A stretch of 38,805 nt of DNA, taken from positions 1-38,805 of the forward strand of contig JALFNZ010000106.1 of assembly GCA_022774085.1 (NCBI GenBank), read 5' to 3'. The notes beneath the pieces are model-generated. The model worked only from the letters and a program-made list of their open reading frames with translations, did no database searches and was not told the DNA's origin. Each line of letters begins with the position of its first letter. The first letter of the stretch is position 1. This stretch comes from Bacteroidales bacterium. Lineage in GTDB: Bacteria > Bacteroidota > Bacteroidia > Bacteroidales > UBA932. Shown in pieces: positions 24,839 through 31,736 of the stretch. Made by a program: the position numbers and the translations under genes.

Positions 24839-26185
24839 ATGGAAATATACAATACATTGAATAAGATAATGAAGGCACTGACGGCCATCCTGACCGTCAT
24901 GGTGATTAACTCTTGCATAGGCAAGGACAGTGGCTATGTCTTCCCAGACTGGGACAGCGACCCTGCCCCACAGGGAAACAGGGAGCACACCCAGCTCAAA
25001 AGACACACCTTCATCGTATTCTCCCTCGGCCACAACAACCTCTCATCGGAGCTGAAAGAAGACATCAAGGAACTCAAGCAGGGACTGGTACCGGGCAACG
25101 GAACCGACGACGATGTCCTGCTTGTATTCAGCCACAGTAAATACAGCCAGTCCACAGACCCGCGCAACGCTCCGCTCCTTCAGAGAATATACAGGCTCCC
25201 CGACGGCCAGACAATATGTGACACCCTGAAAGAATGGAGTCTCTCCACAATCTCCGCGGACCCTGCCACAATCAGTGAAGTGTTCGACTACATTGTCAAG
25301 GAATTCCCGTCCGCCAACTACGGAGCCCTCTTCTCATCCCATGCCACAGGCTACCTCCCGGCAGGATTCTACAGCAAACCGGACAACTACATCTTCCCGG
25401 GAGACAACCAGCCCCTCTACCGTAGCGGCCGGCCGAGAGGTGTCCCTTATGTTGAAATCCCAAGACAGGAAAACGAGCCGATGGTCAAGAGCCTCGGGCA
25501 AGACGTACAAGGAAGCCTTTCATATGAGATTGAAATCCAGGATTTTGCAAATGCAATCCCGATCAAGCTCTCATACATGCTCTTTGATGCATGCTTCATG
25601 GGAGGAATTGAAGTGGCATACGAGTTGAAAGACAAATGCGACATGATTGGCTTCTCTCAGACAGAAGTCCTTTCAAACGGATTCCTCTATACACAGCTTG
25701 GCAACCATATCTTCGGAAACGACGGCCCGTCTCCGGAGAAAGTCTGTGAAGATTATTTCAACTCATACGACATCCAGACCGGAGTGTACAGGTCTGCCAC
25801 CATCTCGATGGTGGACTGCAACCGCCTCGAACCCCTCGCCCAAGTATGCAACCGTCTTTTTGATAAATACAGAAATACCCTCGATGCTCTCGATCCAACC
25901 ATAATCCAGAGATATTACCGCTATAAATACCATTGGTTCTATGACCTCCAAAGCATAGTGGAGAACCTCGGAGCTACGCAGGAAGAAGTGGATGAATTCA
26001 TGAGAGCGCTCGACGACTGCATAATATATAAAGGAGCGACTCCGTCATTCCTCGAAGGAGCATCCGGATTCAAGATAGACACATTCTCCGGTCTGTCCAT
26101 GTATCTGCCATCTGACGGCCACACGGAGCTCAGCAAATACTATAAAACACTGCAGTGGAATAAAATAACCGGACTTGTCCGGTAA
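24839..26185 (+). CDS. Clostripain-family (C11) cysteine peptidase lipoprotein
   Basis: Probable surface or periplasmic cysteine protease of 448 aa. It has a lipoprotein signal (MKALTAILTVMVINSC; Cys 26 from this start; ATG 24869 is an equally good start). The caspase-like fold is seen in HTFIVFSLGHNNLS, the catalytic His 168 region YGALFSSHATGYLP, and the catalytic Cys 252 in MLFDACFMGGIEVAYEL, the C11 hallmark. GFSQTEVLSNGF follows the Cys as expected. The His segment reads SHATG where many members have DHG-like motifs. C11 enzymes usually prefer Arg or Lys before the cut; specificity is not readable here. Confidence 0.88.
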   Translation: MEIYNTLNKIMKALTAILTVMVINSCIGKDSGYVFPDWDSDPAPQGNREHTQLKRHTFIVFSLGHNNLSSELKEDIKELKQGLVPGNGTDDDVLLVFSHSKYSQSTDPRNAPLLQRIYRLPDGQTICDTLKEWSLSTISADPATISEVFDYIVKEFPSANYGALFSSHATGYLPAGFYSKPDNYIFPGDNQPLYRSGRPRGVPYVEIPRQENEPMVKSLGQDVQGSLSYEIEIQDFANAIPIKLSYMLFDACFMGGIEVAYELKDKCDMIGFSQTEVLSNGFLYTQLGNHIFGNDGPSPEKVCEDYFNSYDIQTGVYRSATISMVDCNRLEPLAQVCNRLFDKYRNTLDALDPTIIQRYYRYKYHWFYDLQSIVENLGATQEEVDEFMRALDDCIIYKGATPSFLEGASGFKIDTFSGLSMYLPSDGHTELSKYYKTLQWNKITGLVR

Positions 26186-26191
26186 ATATTT

Positions 26192-26222
26192 TTTGCAATC
26201 ATAGAGAAATTTTCTATCTTTG
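26192..26222 (+). promoter_or_regulatory. Promoter of rplY
   Basis: TTTG at 26192-26195 and TATCTTTG at 26215-26222, spacer 19 bp: a full consensus match. It lies just after the C11 peptidase stop. Confidence 0.65.
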
Positions 26223-26223
26223 C

Positions 26224-26290
26224 GGCCCCATAAAAAGCGTAGAGCTTTTTGGTGCAATGGGGTCTGGACGGCCCACACGCCGTCACGGAC
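26224..26290 (+). promoter_or_regulatory. Structured 5' leader of rplY
   Basis: Three helices can be drawn. GGCCCCAT (26224-26231) pairs with ATGGGGTC (26257-26264, one G-U). Nested inside, AAAAAGC pairs with GCTTTTT around GTAGA. Downstream, GACGGC (26267-26272) pairs with GCCGTC (26279-26284) around CCACAC. GTC at 26262-26264 could instead pair with GAC at 26288-26290, extending the downstream hairpin, so two states are possible. A ribosomal-protein autoregulatory leader is the natural reading, not proven. Confidence 0.55.
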
Positions 26291-26318
26291 TGAGTAACAC
26301 ATTTAAAAAACAAAAACA

Positions 26319-26894
26319 ATGAAACACATCGAACTCAAAGGCTGTGTCCGCGAGGCTGGAAACAAAGCCGTTGTGAAAGCTATCCGCAAGGAAGGCAATG
26401 TACCTTGCAACATCTATGGTCTTGGAATGGAGAACGTTCTCTTCACCGTATCAGCAAAAGATCTCAAGACTATCACCCACACACCTAATTCATACATTAT
26501 CGACCTCGAGCTCAACGATGGCAAGAAATTCTTCGCAGTGCTCCATGAGATTCAGTATCATCCAGTTACCGACGAGGCTCTCCACGTTGACTTCCTCGCA
26601 GTATGTGAAAGCAAGCCAGTTGCAATCGACGTACCTGTAATCGTAACCGGACACTCAGAGGGTGTTAAGCTCGGTGGTAAGCTCCTCGTATCTTCACGCA
26701 AGCTTCACATCAGCGCAATGATGGACAAACTTCCTGATGTCCTCGAAGTAGATTCAACTCACCTTATGATCGGCAAGCAGATCGTTGCAGGCGACCTCAA
26801 CTTCGACGGAGTTACCATCCTTTCTCCAAAGGCAACCATCATCTGCTCTGTTCGTCCTACCCGTGCAACCCAGCAGGCAAAGAACGAGAAATAG
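26319..26894 (+). CDS. rplY: Ribosomal protein bL25 (long Ctc/TL5 form)
   Basis: Large-subunit protein that binds 5S rRNA, 191 aa. The N-terminal 5S-binding domain (about 1-95) has ELKGCVREAGNKAVVKAIRKEGNVPCNIYG and VLHEIQYHPVTDEALHVDFL. The C-terminal TL5-type beta domain follows (VPVIVTGHSEGVKLGGKLLVSSRKLHI). pth follows 12 bp downstream, the rplY-pth order found in many bacteria. Strong promoter and structured leader upstream. Confidence 0.96.
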   Translation: MKHIELKGCVREAGNKAVVKAIRKEGNVPCNIYGLGMENVLFTVSAKDLKTITHTPNSYIIDLELNDGKKFFAVLHEIQYHPVTDEALHVDFLAVCESKPVAIDVPVIVTGHSEGVKLGGKLLVSSRKLHISAMMDKLPDVLEVDSTHLMIGKQIVAGDLNFDGVTILSPKATIICSVRPTRATQQAKNEK

Positions 26895-26906
26895 CAGTAT
26901 TCCGGT

Positions 26907-27500
26907 ATGAATTATTTGATCGTCGGTTTGGGAAATATCGGCGTCGAATATGCCAATACCCGGCACAACATGGGATTTATGGTATTGGATGCCTGGGCTC
27001 AGGCATCCAATATTGTTTTTGAATCCGGCAGGTATGGCAGTACGGCGTGTGTTTCCTTCAAAGGAAGGAAGTTCTACCTTCTGAAACCTTCAACCTATAT
27101 GAACCTCAGCGGCAAAGCTGTAAGGTACTGGATGAATGAACTGGGTATCCCCGTTGAGAACCTTATGGTCATATCCGATGACCTGAATATCCCTTTCGGA
27201 ACCCTCCGTCTGCGCAAGGGAGGCAGCGCCGGCGGGCACAACGGACTTACCAATATCAACGAACTCATCGGCACACAGGAATATGCCCGTATCCGCGTAG
27301 GTATCGGCAATGATTTCGGCAAAGGCCATCAGGTGGATTTCGTTCTGGGAGAAATCTCGGAAGACGAAAAGAAACAGATGGCAGAATTATCCAAAAGAGC
27401 GATAGACGGCATAAAGACCTGGGCTCTGATGGGAGCTGACAGGGCCATGAATGTAGTCAACACCCGTCCAAAAGCAGAAAAGAAAGATGAAAATGCCTGA
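26907..27500 (+). CDS. pth: Peptidyl-tRNA hydrolase
   Basis: Cleaves peptidyl-tRNA released from stalled ribosomes, 197 aa. Family motifs: MNYLIVGLGNIGVEYANTRHN with Asn 10 and catalytic His 20, LLKPSTYMNLSGKAV, ISDDLNIPFGTLRLRKGGSA followed by GGHNGL. The stop codon lies inside a hairpin terminator. Co-transcribed with rplY. Confidence 0.97.
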   Translation: MNYLIVGLGNIGVEYANTRHNMGFMVLDAWAQASNIVFESGRYGSTACVSFKGRKFYLLKPSTYMNLSGKAVRYWMNELGIPVENLMVISDDLNIPFGTLRLRKGGSAGGHNGLTNINELIGTQEYARIRVGIGNDFGKGHQVDFVLGEISEDEKKQMAELSKRAIDGIKTWALMGADRAMNVVNTRPKAEKKDENA

Positions 27501-27530
27501 TTTTTAGGCATTCATGTTTATTTTTTAAGC
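27492..27530 (+). terminator. Terminator after pth
   Basis: Stem AATGCCT / AGGCATT with loop GATTTTT, followed by a T-rich tract (TTTATTTTTT). The pth stop codon is within the loop side of the stem. Confidence 0.65.
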
Positions 27531-27534
27531 AAAA

Positions 27535-27566
27535 TTTGGATTATTAAAATTAATTATATACCTTGG
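27535..27566 (+). promoter_or_regulatory. Candidate promoter of the Hc1-like gene
   Basis: TTTG at 27535-27538 and TACCTTGG at 27559-27566 with a 20-bp spacer. The -7 box has one departure from TAnnTTTG. Confidence 0.45.
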
Positions 27567-27608
27567 TCGGAGTTTTTTAAAAGTTTAACAAAGGTAAATA
27601 CCAAAACA

Positions 27609-27782
27609 ATGAAAGAACTTGTAGATCAGATCAATGCTGAGTACGCAGCTTTCGCAGAGAATGCAGCTGCTCAGGTAGAGAAAGGTAACAAGGCAGCTGG
27701 AGCACGTGCTCGCAAAGCAGCTTTGAACATCATGAAATTGATGAAAGATTTCAGGAAAGTTTCAGTTGAAGCTTCAAAGTAA
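27609..27782 (+). CDS. Histone H1-like Hc1 family protein
   Basis: Small basic protein of 57 aa, read directly from the sequence: MKELVDQINAEYAAFAENAA, a central GNKAAGARARKAALNIMKLM, and the end DFRKVSVEASK. This matches the Hc1 family of small DNA-binding proteins that I recall as common in Bacteroidetes (GNKAAGARARK is the conserved core). It probably compacts the nucleoid or affects transcription broadly. Own promoter and terminator, so a monocistronic, probably highly expressed gene. Confidence 0.88.
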   Translation: MKELVDQINAEYAAFAENAAAQVEKGNKAAGARARKAALNIMKLMKDFRKVSVEASK

Positions 27783-27801
27783 CATTCATCAGAAGGCTAA
27801 C

Positions 27802-27831
27802 AAAAAGGCGACCGCAAGGCCGCCTTTTTTT
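27802..27831 (+). terminator. Terminator after the Hc1-like gene
   Basis: Stem AAAAAGGCG / CGCCTTTTT with inner CC-GCAA-GG, followed by T-run. Confidence 0.88.
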
Positions 27832-27915
27832 ATTTTAAAAATTTTTCAATTTTCATGCAACAAATCACTATCCTCTTGCATCTTTATATCAGGTTTAGGT
27901 TTTAGTACACGTTAC

Positions 27916-27946
27916 GGGGGTTTTTGGATGTAAGTCCAAGGCCCCC
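27916..27946. other. Hairpin downstream of the PCMD-like gene
   Basis: GGGGG and TTGGA pair with TCCAA and CCCCC around TGTAAG with small internal loops. It lies 19 bp after the minus-strand gene and could end or protect that transcript; no T-run is present. Confidence 0.4.
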
Positions 27947-27964
27947 TTGACATTTCCCGGTCTC

Positions 27965-28948
27965 TTACATCACAATCTGTACATTGTCAATCCAAAGAGT
28001 ATTTCCCACTCCCCCGTAGAAGGCTTCCTCACAGCTTGAAAGGAAAGACACCACCATGAAATTCGGCCTGGTACCAGGAGCAGCCCATCCATCCTCATGC
28101 ACGATTACATTCTTGCCTTTTGAATTGATTGCATGGTAAGCCTCCTGGTCCACCCCATTCTTCAAGGCCATATAACTCTTATATTCAGGCATGAATGTTA
28201 TGTCGCCATATTGGAGTTCTATGCAATGTCCGTTCTGCCACTGACTCACAGACTCGGTAATCCGTTCAATACCGGTGGCAACCCTCAGGGCATGAATTTC
28301 TCCATCCTCATCCTCCCACCTTTTCTGAAGGATGCATGTCACCTGCGCATAATCCGGATAACCCATCGGCCTGAGCTTGCTGAAGCCGGTTCCCCTGATG
28401 GTCTCATGGCCCACATCAGCCTTGTAATCAAACATCAAAGCCTTAGGAGTCCCATCGAAAGGCAGGCCATACATCACCTTTGCCATCGGGTCCTTTGTAT
28501 CCCTGATAGGCTCAGGAAGACTGCCAAGCAGAAGGGCGCCCTGACAGGTAACATCCATGTTCACGATACCCAAAGCCTTGACCTCCTCGACATGTGTCTC
28601 AATCCTGGCACAATAGCCCTCACCACGCTTTTCCGGGAATACGGTATTGTTGGTCTTAACAACACCGGCCACGACGGCAAGCACATTGTTCGTGCGCCAA
28701 AGATAGTTCTTAGGGGAAGTATATGGAGTCTTGCCGGTGCGAAGAGTGTCACCATCTCCATAGAATTCATATAGATACTTTGTCTTCCCTCCGATAATGC
28801 CAGATTCCTTGATTTCCCTGACGCACCACTTGTCAAACTTTCCATATTCGTTGACAAGGCGCACAATATTATCTTGGGCACAAAGATGCCCTGAAGACAT
28901 ACAGAGAGAAGAACAAAGACAAATGGTTAAAAATTTTGTCCGTCTCAT
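27965..28948 (-). CDS. PCMD-like exported protein of unknown function
   Basis: Exported protein of 327 aa with signal peptide (MRRTKFLTICLCSSLCMSSG, likely cut near CAQ-DN). The body is a beta-rich domain: YCARIETHVEEVKALG, TCQGALLLGSLPEP, GLPFDGTPKALMFDYKADVG, MVVSFLSSCEEAFYGGVGNTLWIDNVQIV. The pattern (a 'GTPKALMFDYK' strand and a final 'LWIDNVQI') resembles the putative carbohydrate metabolism domain, PCMD, of Bacteroidetes, which has a carbohydrate-binding-like jelly roll. No polysaccharide gene is adjacent; its divergent neighbour is a secreted M6 protease. Function unknown. Confidence 0.65.
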   Translation of the reverse strand: MRRTKFLTICLCSSLCMSSGHLCAQDNIVRLVNEYGKFDKWCVREIKESGIIGGKTKYLYEFYGDGDTLRTGKTPYTSPKNYLWRTNNVLAVVAGVVKTNNTVFPEKRGEGYCARIETHVEEVKALGIVNMDVTCQGALLLGSLPEPIRDTKDPMAKVMYGLPFDGTPKALMFDYKADVGHETIRGTGFSKLRPMGYPDYAQVTCILQKRWEDEDGEIHALRVATGIERITESVSQWQNGHCIELQYGDITFMPEYKSYMALKNGVDQEAYHAINSKGKNVIVHEDGWAAPGTRPNFMVVSFLSSCEEAFYGGVGNTLWIDNVQIVM

Positions 28949-28978
28949 AAATAATCACTAAATATGCAATTCGAACCG

Positions 28979-28986
28979 CAAAGATA
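28979..28986 (-). promoter_or_regulatory. -7 box for the PCMD-like gene
   Basis: Minus-strand TATCTTTG, 30 bp before the start codon. No convincing -33 element. Confidence 0.4.
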
Positions 28987-29018
28987 CTATGAAATATCTT
29001 ATTATTTGGATGGACCTT

Positions 29019-31247
29019 ATGAAAAAAGTAACTTTATATATAATAATAGGGCTTTTTTTCTCCTTTTTGGCTACTGCCAAACCAGGGAAAACCACAATCA
29101 CAAAGGTCACCCAGCCAGACGGCACAATTTTCACTCTAATCAGCTACGGTGACGAATTCTGCAGGATAAGAAAAACATCCGACGGCTGCGCCGTCTTCAG
29201 AGACAAGGACGGATGGTGGTGCTACCAGGGCATCGACAACATGGGCAGAAAGTACAACACATCAGTCCATGTCGGCAGCCAGGCTCCAGCTGATATCCTT
29301 GCAGCCAGCCGCAACGAAAATGCACTGCTCGCCGCTTCGGCACAAGAAAGAATGAGATCCGACATGCTCAACCTCAGCAAAGAGCCTATTATCAGCAGGA
29401 TAAGGCAAGCACAGGGCACTAAGGCGGAAGAAGGAGTGACAGTGAAATACGGCATTGTCCTGCTTGTGGCATTCAAGGATGTACCATTCACCTACGCCAA
29501 GGCCGACTTTGAAGCAATGCTCACCCAAAAAGGATACAGCATCTCCGGAGGTACGGGAAGCGCCAAAGACTATTTTGAAGACCAGTTCGGAAGCAACTAT
29601 GAATTCATCTTTGATGTAAGCGACATCATCACGCTGGATAAAAACCGCGAATACTACGGCGGCAACAACAGCAAAGGAAGTGACAAGGCACCGGCCGAAA
29701 TGGTGGCCGAAGCCTGCCAGATAGCCTATGACATGGGCATCGACTTCACCCCGTATGATCAGGACAATGACTCCGAAGTTGACAATGTATTCGTCATTTA
29801 TGCAGGCGAGGACGAAGCGGATTACTCCGACGGCAAACACGACGACTGCATCTGGGCTCACTCCTGGTGGATAAAGGACGGAGCCGGCATCAGCCTCACC
29901 CTTGGAGGCAAGACCATAAACCGCTATGCATGCTCGTCGGAACTTTCTCCCGTCCAGAACAAATTGCAACTCACCGGAATAGGCACGTTCTGCCACGAAT
30001 ACTCACACACCCTCGGGCTGGTGGACACATATGACACCGACTATGAAGCCAGCGGAGGAGTATGCCCCGGTCTATGGTGCTACTCAGCCCTTATGGACGG
30101 AGGTAATGCAAACAACAACAGCAACACCCCACCATATTACAACGCCATAGACAGGGAACTGCTCGGTATCCAGGAAAGCGTCACCATCACCAGCGACGGC
30201 ACCTACAGACTCTCCCCTATAAGCAAGGGAGGCACCATCTACAAGATAGAAACAGATTATAAGGATGAATATTTCCTCCTCGAATGCAGAGACAACGACG
30301 GATGGGACAAACACATCGGCGGCAGCGGCATGCTCGTCTATCACATCGACAAATCCGACAGACAGGCCGGTCAGTCCGACAACTACGGCAATCTCACCGC
30401 GAAACTGAAATGGGAATTTTACAACGCTGTCAACATCAGCCCTACCCGCCCGTGCGCCGACCTTCTGGAAGCCGACGGCAGGACAGAAAGCTTCGATTCA
30501 TTTGAGAATTACTACCGTTTCATATATTCAAACCCTGTTTCTGGAGTATATTTTCCACGCACTGGAATAGACGCCATCAACAGCAAGACCATCCCGGGTT
30601 TCAAATTCTGGAGCGGAGCACCGAACGTCGTTTCCATATCCGACATCACACGCGAAGGCTCAGACATAACCTTCTACCTCAGTGGATATGATGCCCAAAG
30701 CCTTCCGGAAGTGGACGTGGATGACAAATGGATATTCCAGAACGACGCCATAATCGAATTCTCCGCCACCCTTGAGGATTGGGAAGGAAATGCCGTGATA
30801 GAATGGGGAAAAACTGGTCAGGAAATGCAGGCCATGGAAATATCCCCATACCGGACGGGAAAATACACAGCAATACTGTCAGGTCTGGATCCGTCCACAA
30901 GCTACTCCTGCCGAATAGCCTTCACCAGTGAGGGCGGCAGCGTGGGGAAAAAAGCCTCTGTTTCATTCACAACAGCCAGGAAATCATCCGGCTGGCCATA
31001 CATCAGCTTCAAAAACGTGGAACGAAATGAAGATGGGAGCTTCAACTCCGAAAGCAAAATCCCGATGATAGTGTGGAACTGCGCCTCTGCGGCACAGGTC
31101 AGATGGTATTTTGACGGGAAGATAATCCAAAGAGGCTCCGACGGCTTCTTCCATCCTTCCAAAAGCGGACAACTCAAGGCCGTGGTAAACTGGGAAGACG
31201 GCTCTGAAGATATAATCATCAAAGACATAAAGATTAAAAATGAGTAG
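29019..31247 (+). CDS. Secreted M6-family metalloprotease with C-terminal fibronectin-like domain
   Basis: Large secreted zinc protease, 742 aa. Start at 29019 gives MKKVTLYIIIGLFFSFLATA as signal peptide. A propeptide-like segment covers about 25-150. The M6 (immune-inhibitor-A-like) catalytic domain has VTVKYGIVLLVAFKDVPFTY, DYFEDQFGSNYEFIFDVSD and the zinc motif HEYSHTLGLVD (His 326, Glu 327, His 330, then the Gly and Asp of the extended motif). GVYFPRTGIDAIN and a fibronectin-III-like module (SGLDPSTSYSCRIAFTSEGG) follow, then a short beta tail. Its stop lies within the start of the next gene, a small lipoprotein. Peptide foraging or host-protein attack is plausible but not shown. Confidence 0.9.
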   Translation: MKKVTLYIIIGLFFSFLATAKPGKTTITKVTQPDGTIFTLISYGDEFCRIRKTSDGCAVFRDKDGWWCYQGIDNMGRKYNTSVHVGSQAPADILAASRNENALLAASAQERMRSDMLNLSKEPIISRIRQAQGTKAEEGVTVKYGIVLLVAFKDVPFTYAKADFEAMLTQKGYSISGGTGSAKDYFEDQFGSNYEFIFDVSDIITLDKNREYYGGNNSKGSDKAPAEMVAEACQIAYDMGIDFTPYDQDNDSEVDNVFVIYAGEDEADYSDGKHDDCIWAHSWWIKDGAGISLTLGGKTINRYACSSELSPVQNKLQLTGIGTFCHEYSHTLGLVDTYDTDYEASGGVCPGLWCYSALMDGGNANNNSNTPPYYNAIDRELLGIQESVTITSDGTYRLSPISKGGTIYKIETDYKDEYFLLECRDNDGWDKHIGGSGMLVYHIDKSDRQAGQSDNYGNLTAKLKWEFYNAVNISPTRPCADLLEADGRTESFDSFENYYRFIYSNPVSGVYFPRTGIDAINSKTIPGFKFWSGAPNVVSISDITREGSDITFYLSGYDAQSLPEVDVDDKWIFQNDAIIEFSATLEDWEGNAVIEWGKTGQEMQAMEISPYRTGKYTAILSGLDPSTSYSCRIAFTSEGGSVGKKASVSFTTARKSSGWPYISFKNVERNEDGSFNSESKIPMIVWNCASAAQVRWYFDGKIIQRGSDGFFHPSKSGQLKAVVNWEDGSEDIIIKDIKIKNE

Positions 31248-31659
31248 GAAACATACCTTTATATATATAGTCTCGCTCATGCTTGCGGCAACATCCTGCA
31301 TCGACGACAGACTCGCTGAGACAAATCTCCAGAACATGGATGCATCCATCTCGCTGAAAGGCATGACCATGTCAGTATTTGATCCGGGAAATTGTCAGTA
31401 CGCATTCAATTCCGCCCGCAACGAATACAGGATGCATGACGACAATATGGGCCAGTACATCATCCTTCAGTGCAGCACCAGGCCTGCCAATGAAGGAGAC
31501 AGTTTCACGGCAAACCTGACCTATACCACTGACAATGATATAGTCAAGGAAACCGGGCTTCCGTTTGTCGTGCAGAAGACCAGCCAGGACGGTAAGCTAT
31601 GGATATGGAACAAGACCAAAAAATACGGACTTGTGATTGTACAGCTCTCCACAAACTAA
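31240..31659 (+). CDS. Small lipoprotein encoded with the M6 protease
   Basis: Unrecognised lipoprotein of 139 aa. The signal MSRKHTFIYIVSLMLAATSC gives lipobox Cys 20. The mature part is a beta-rich single domain (YIILQCSTRP, FTANLTYTTDNDIV, LWIWNKTKKYGLVIVQLSTN). It overlaps the protease gene by 8 bp, which implies coupled translation and perhaps a matched partner: inhibitor, chaperone or surface anchor for the protease. No similarity came to mind, so the role is unknown. Confidence 0.8.
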   Translation: MSRKHTFIYIVSLMLAATSCIDDRLAETNLQNMDASISLKGMTMSVFDPGNCQYAFNSARNEYRMHDDNMGQYIILQCSTRPANEGDSFTANLTYTTDNDIVKETGLPFVVQKTSQDGKLWIWNKTKKYGLVIVQLSTN

Positions 31660-31689
31660 GACAAGGGACGCATCTGTATGAACCAGGCC

Positions 31690-31725
31690 GGAGGTCTGCA
31701 CGGAGGCCTGTACGGAGGTCTGCAA
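31690..31725. repeat. Three tandem 12-bp repeats between convergent genes
   Basis: GGAGGTCTGCAC, GGAGGCCTGTAC and GGAGGTCTGCAA in a row, each differing at one or two positions. They fill the 77-bp gap between the small lipoprotein gene and rnr. Confidence 0.6.
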
Positions 31726-31736
31726 CCACGTAGTAC

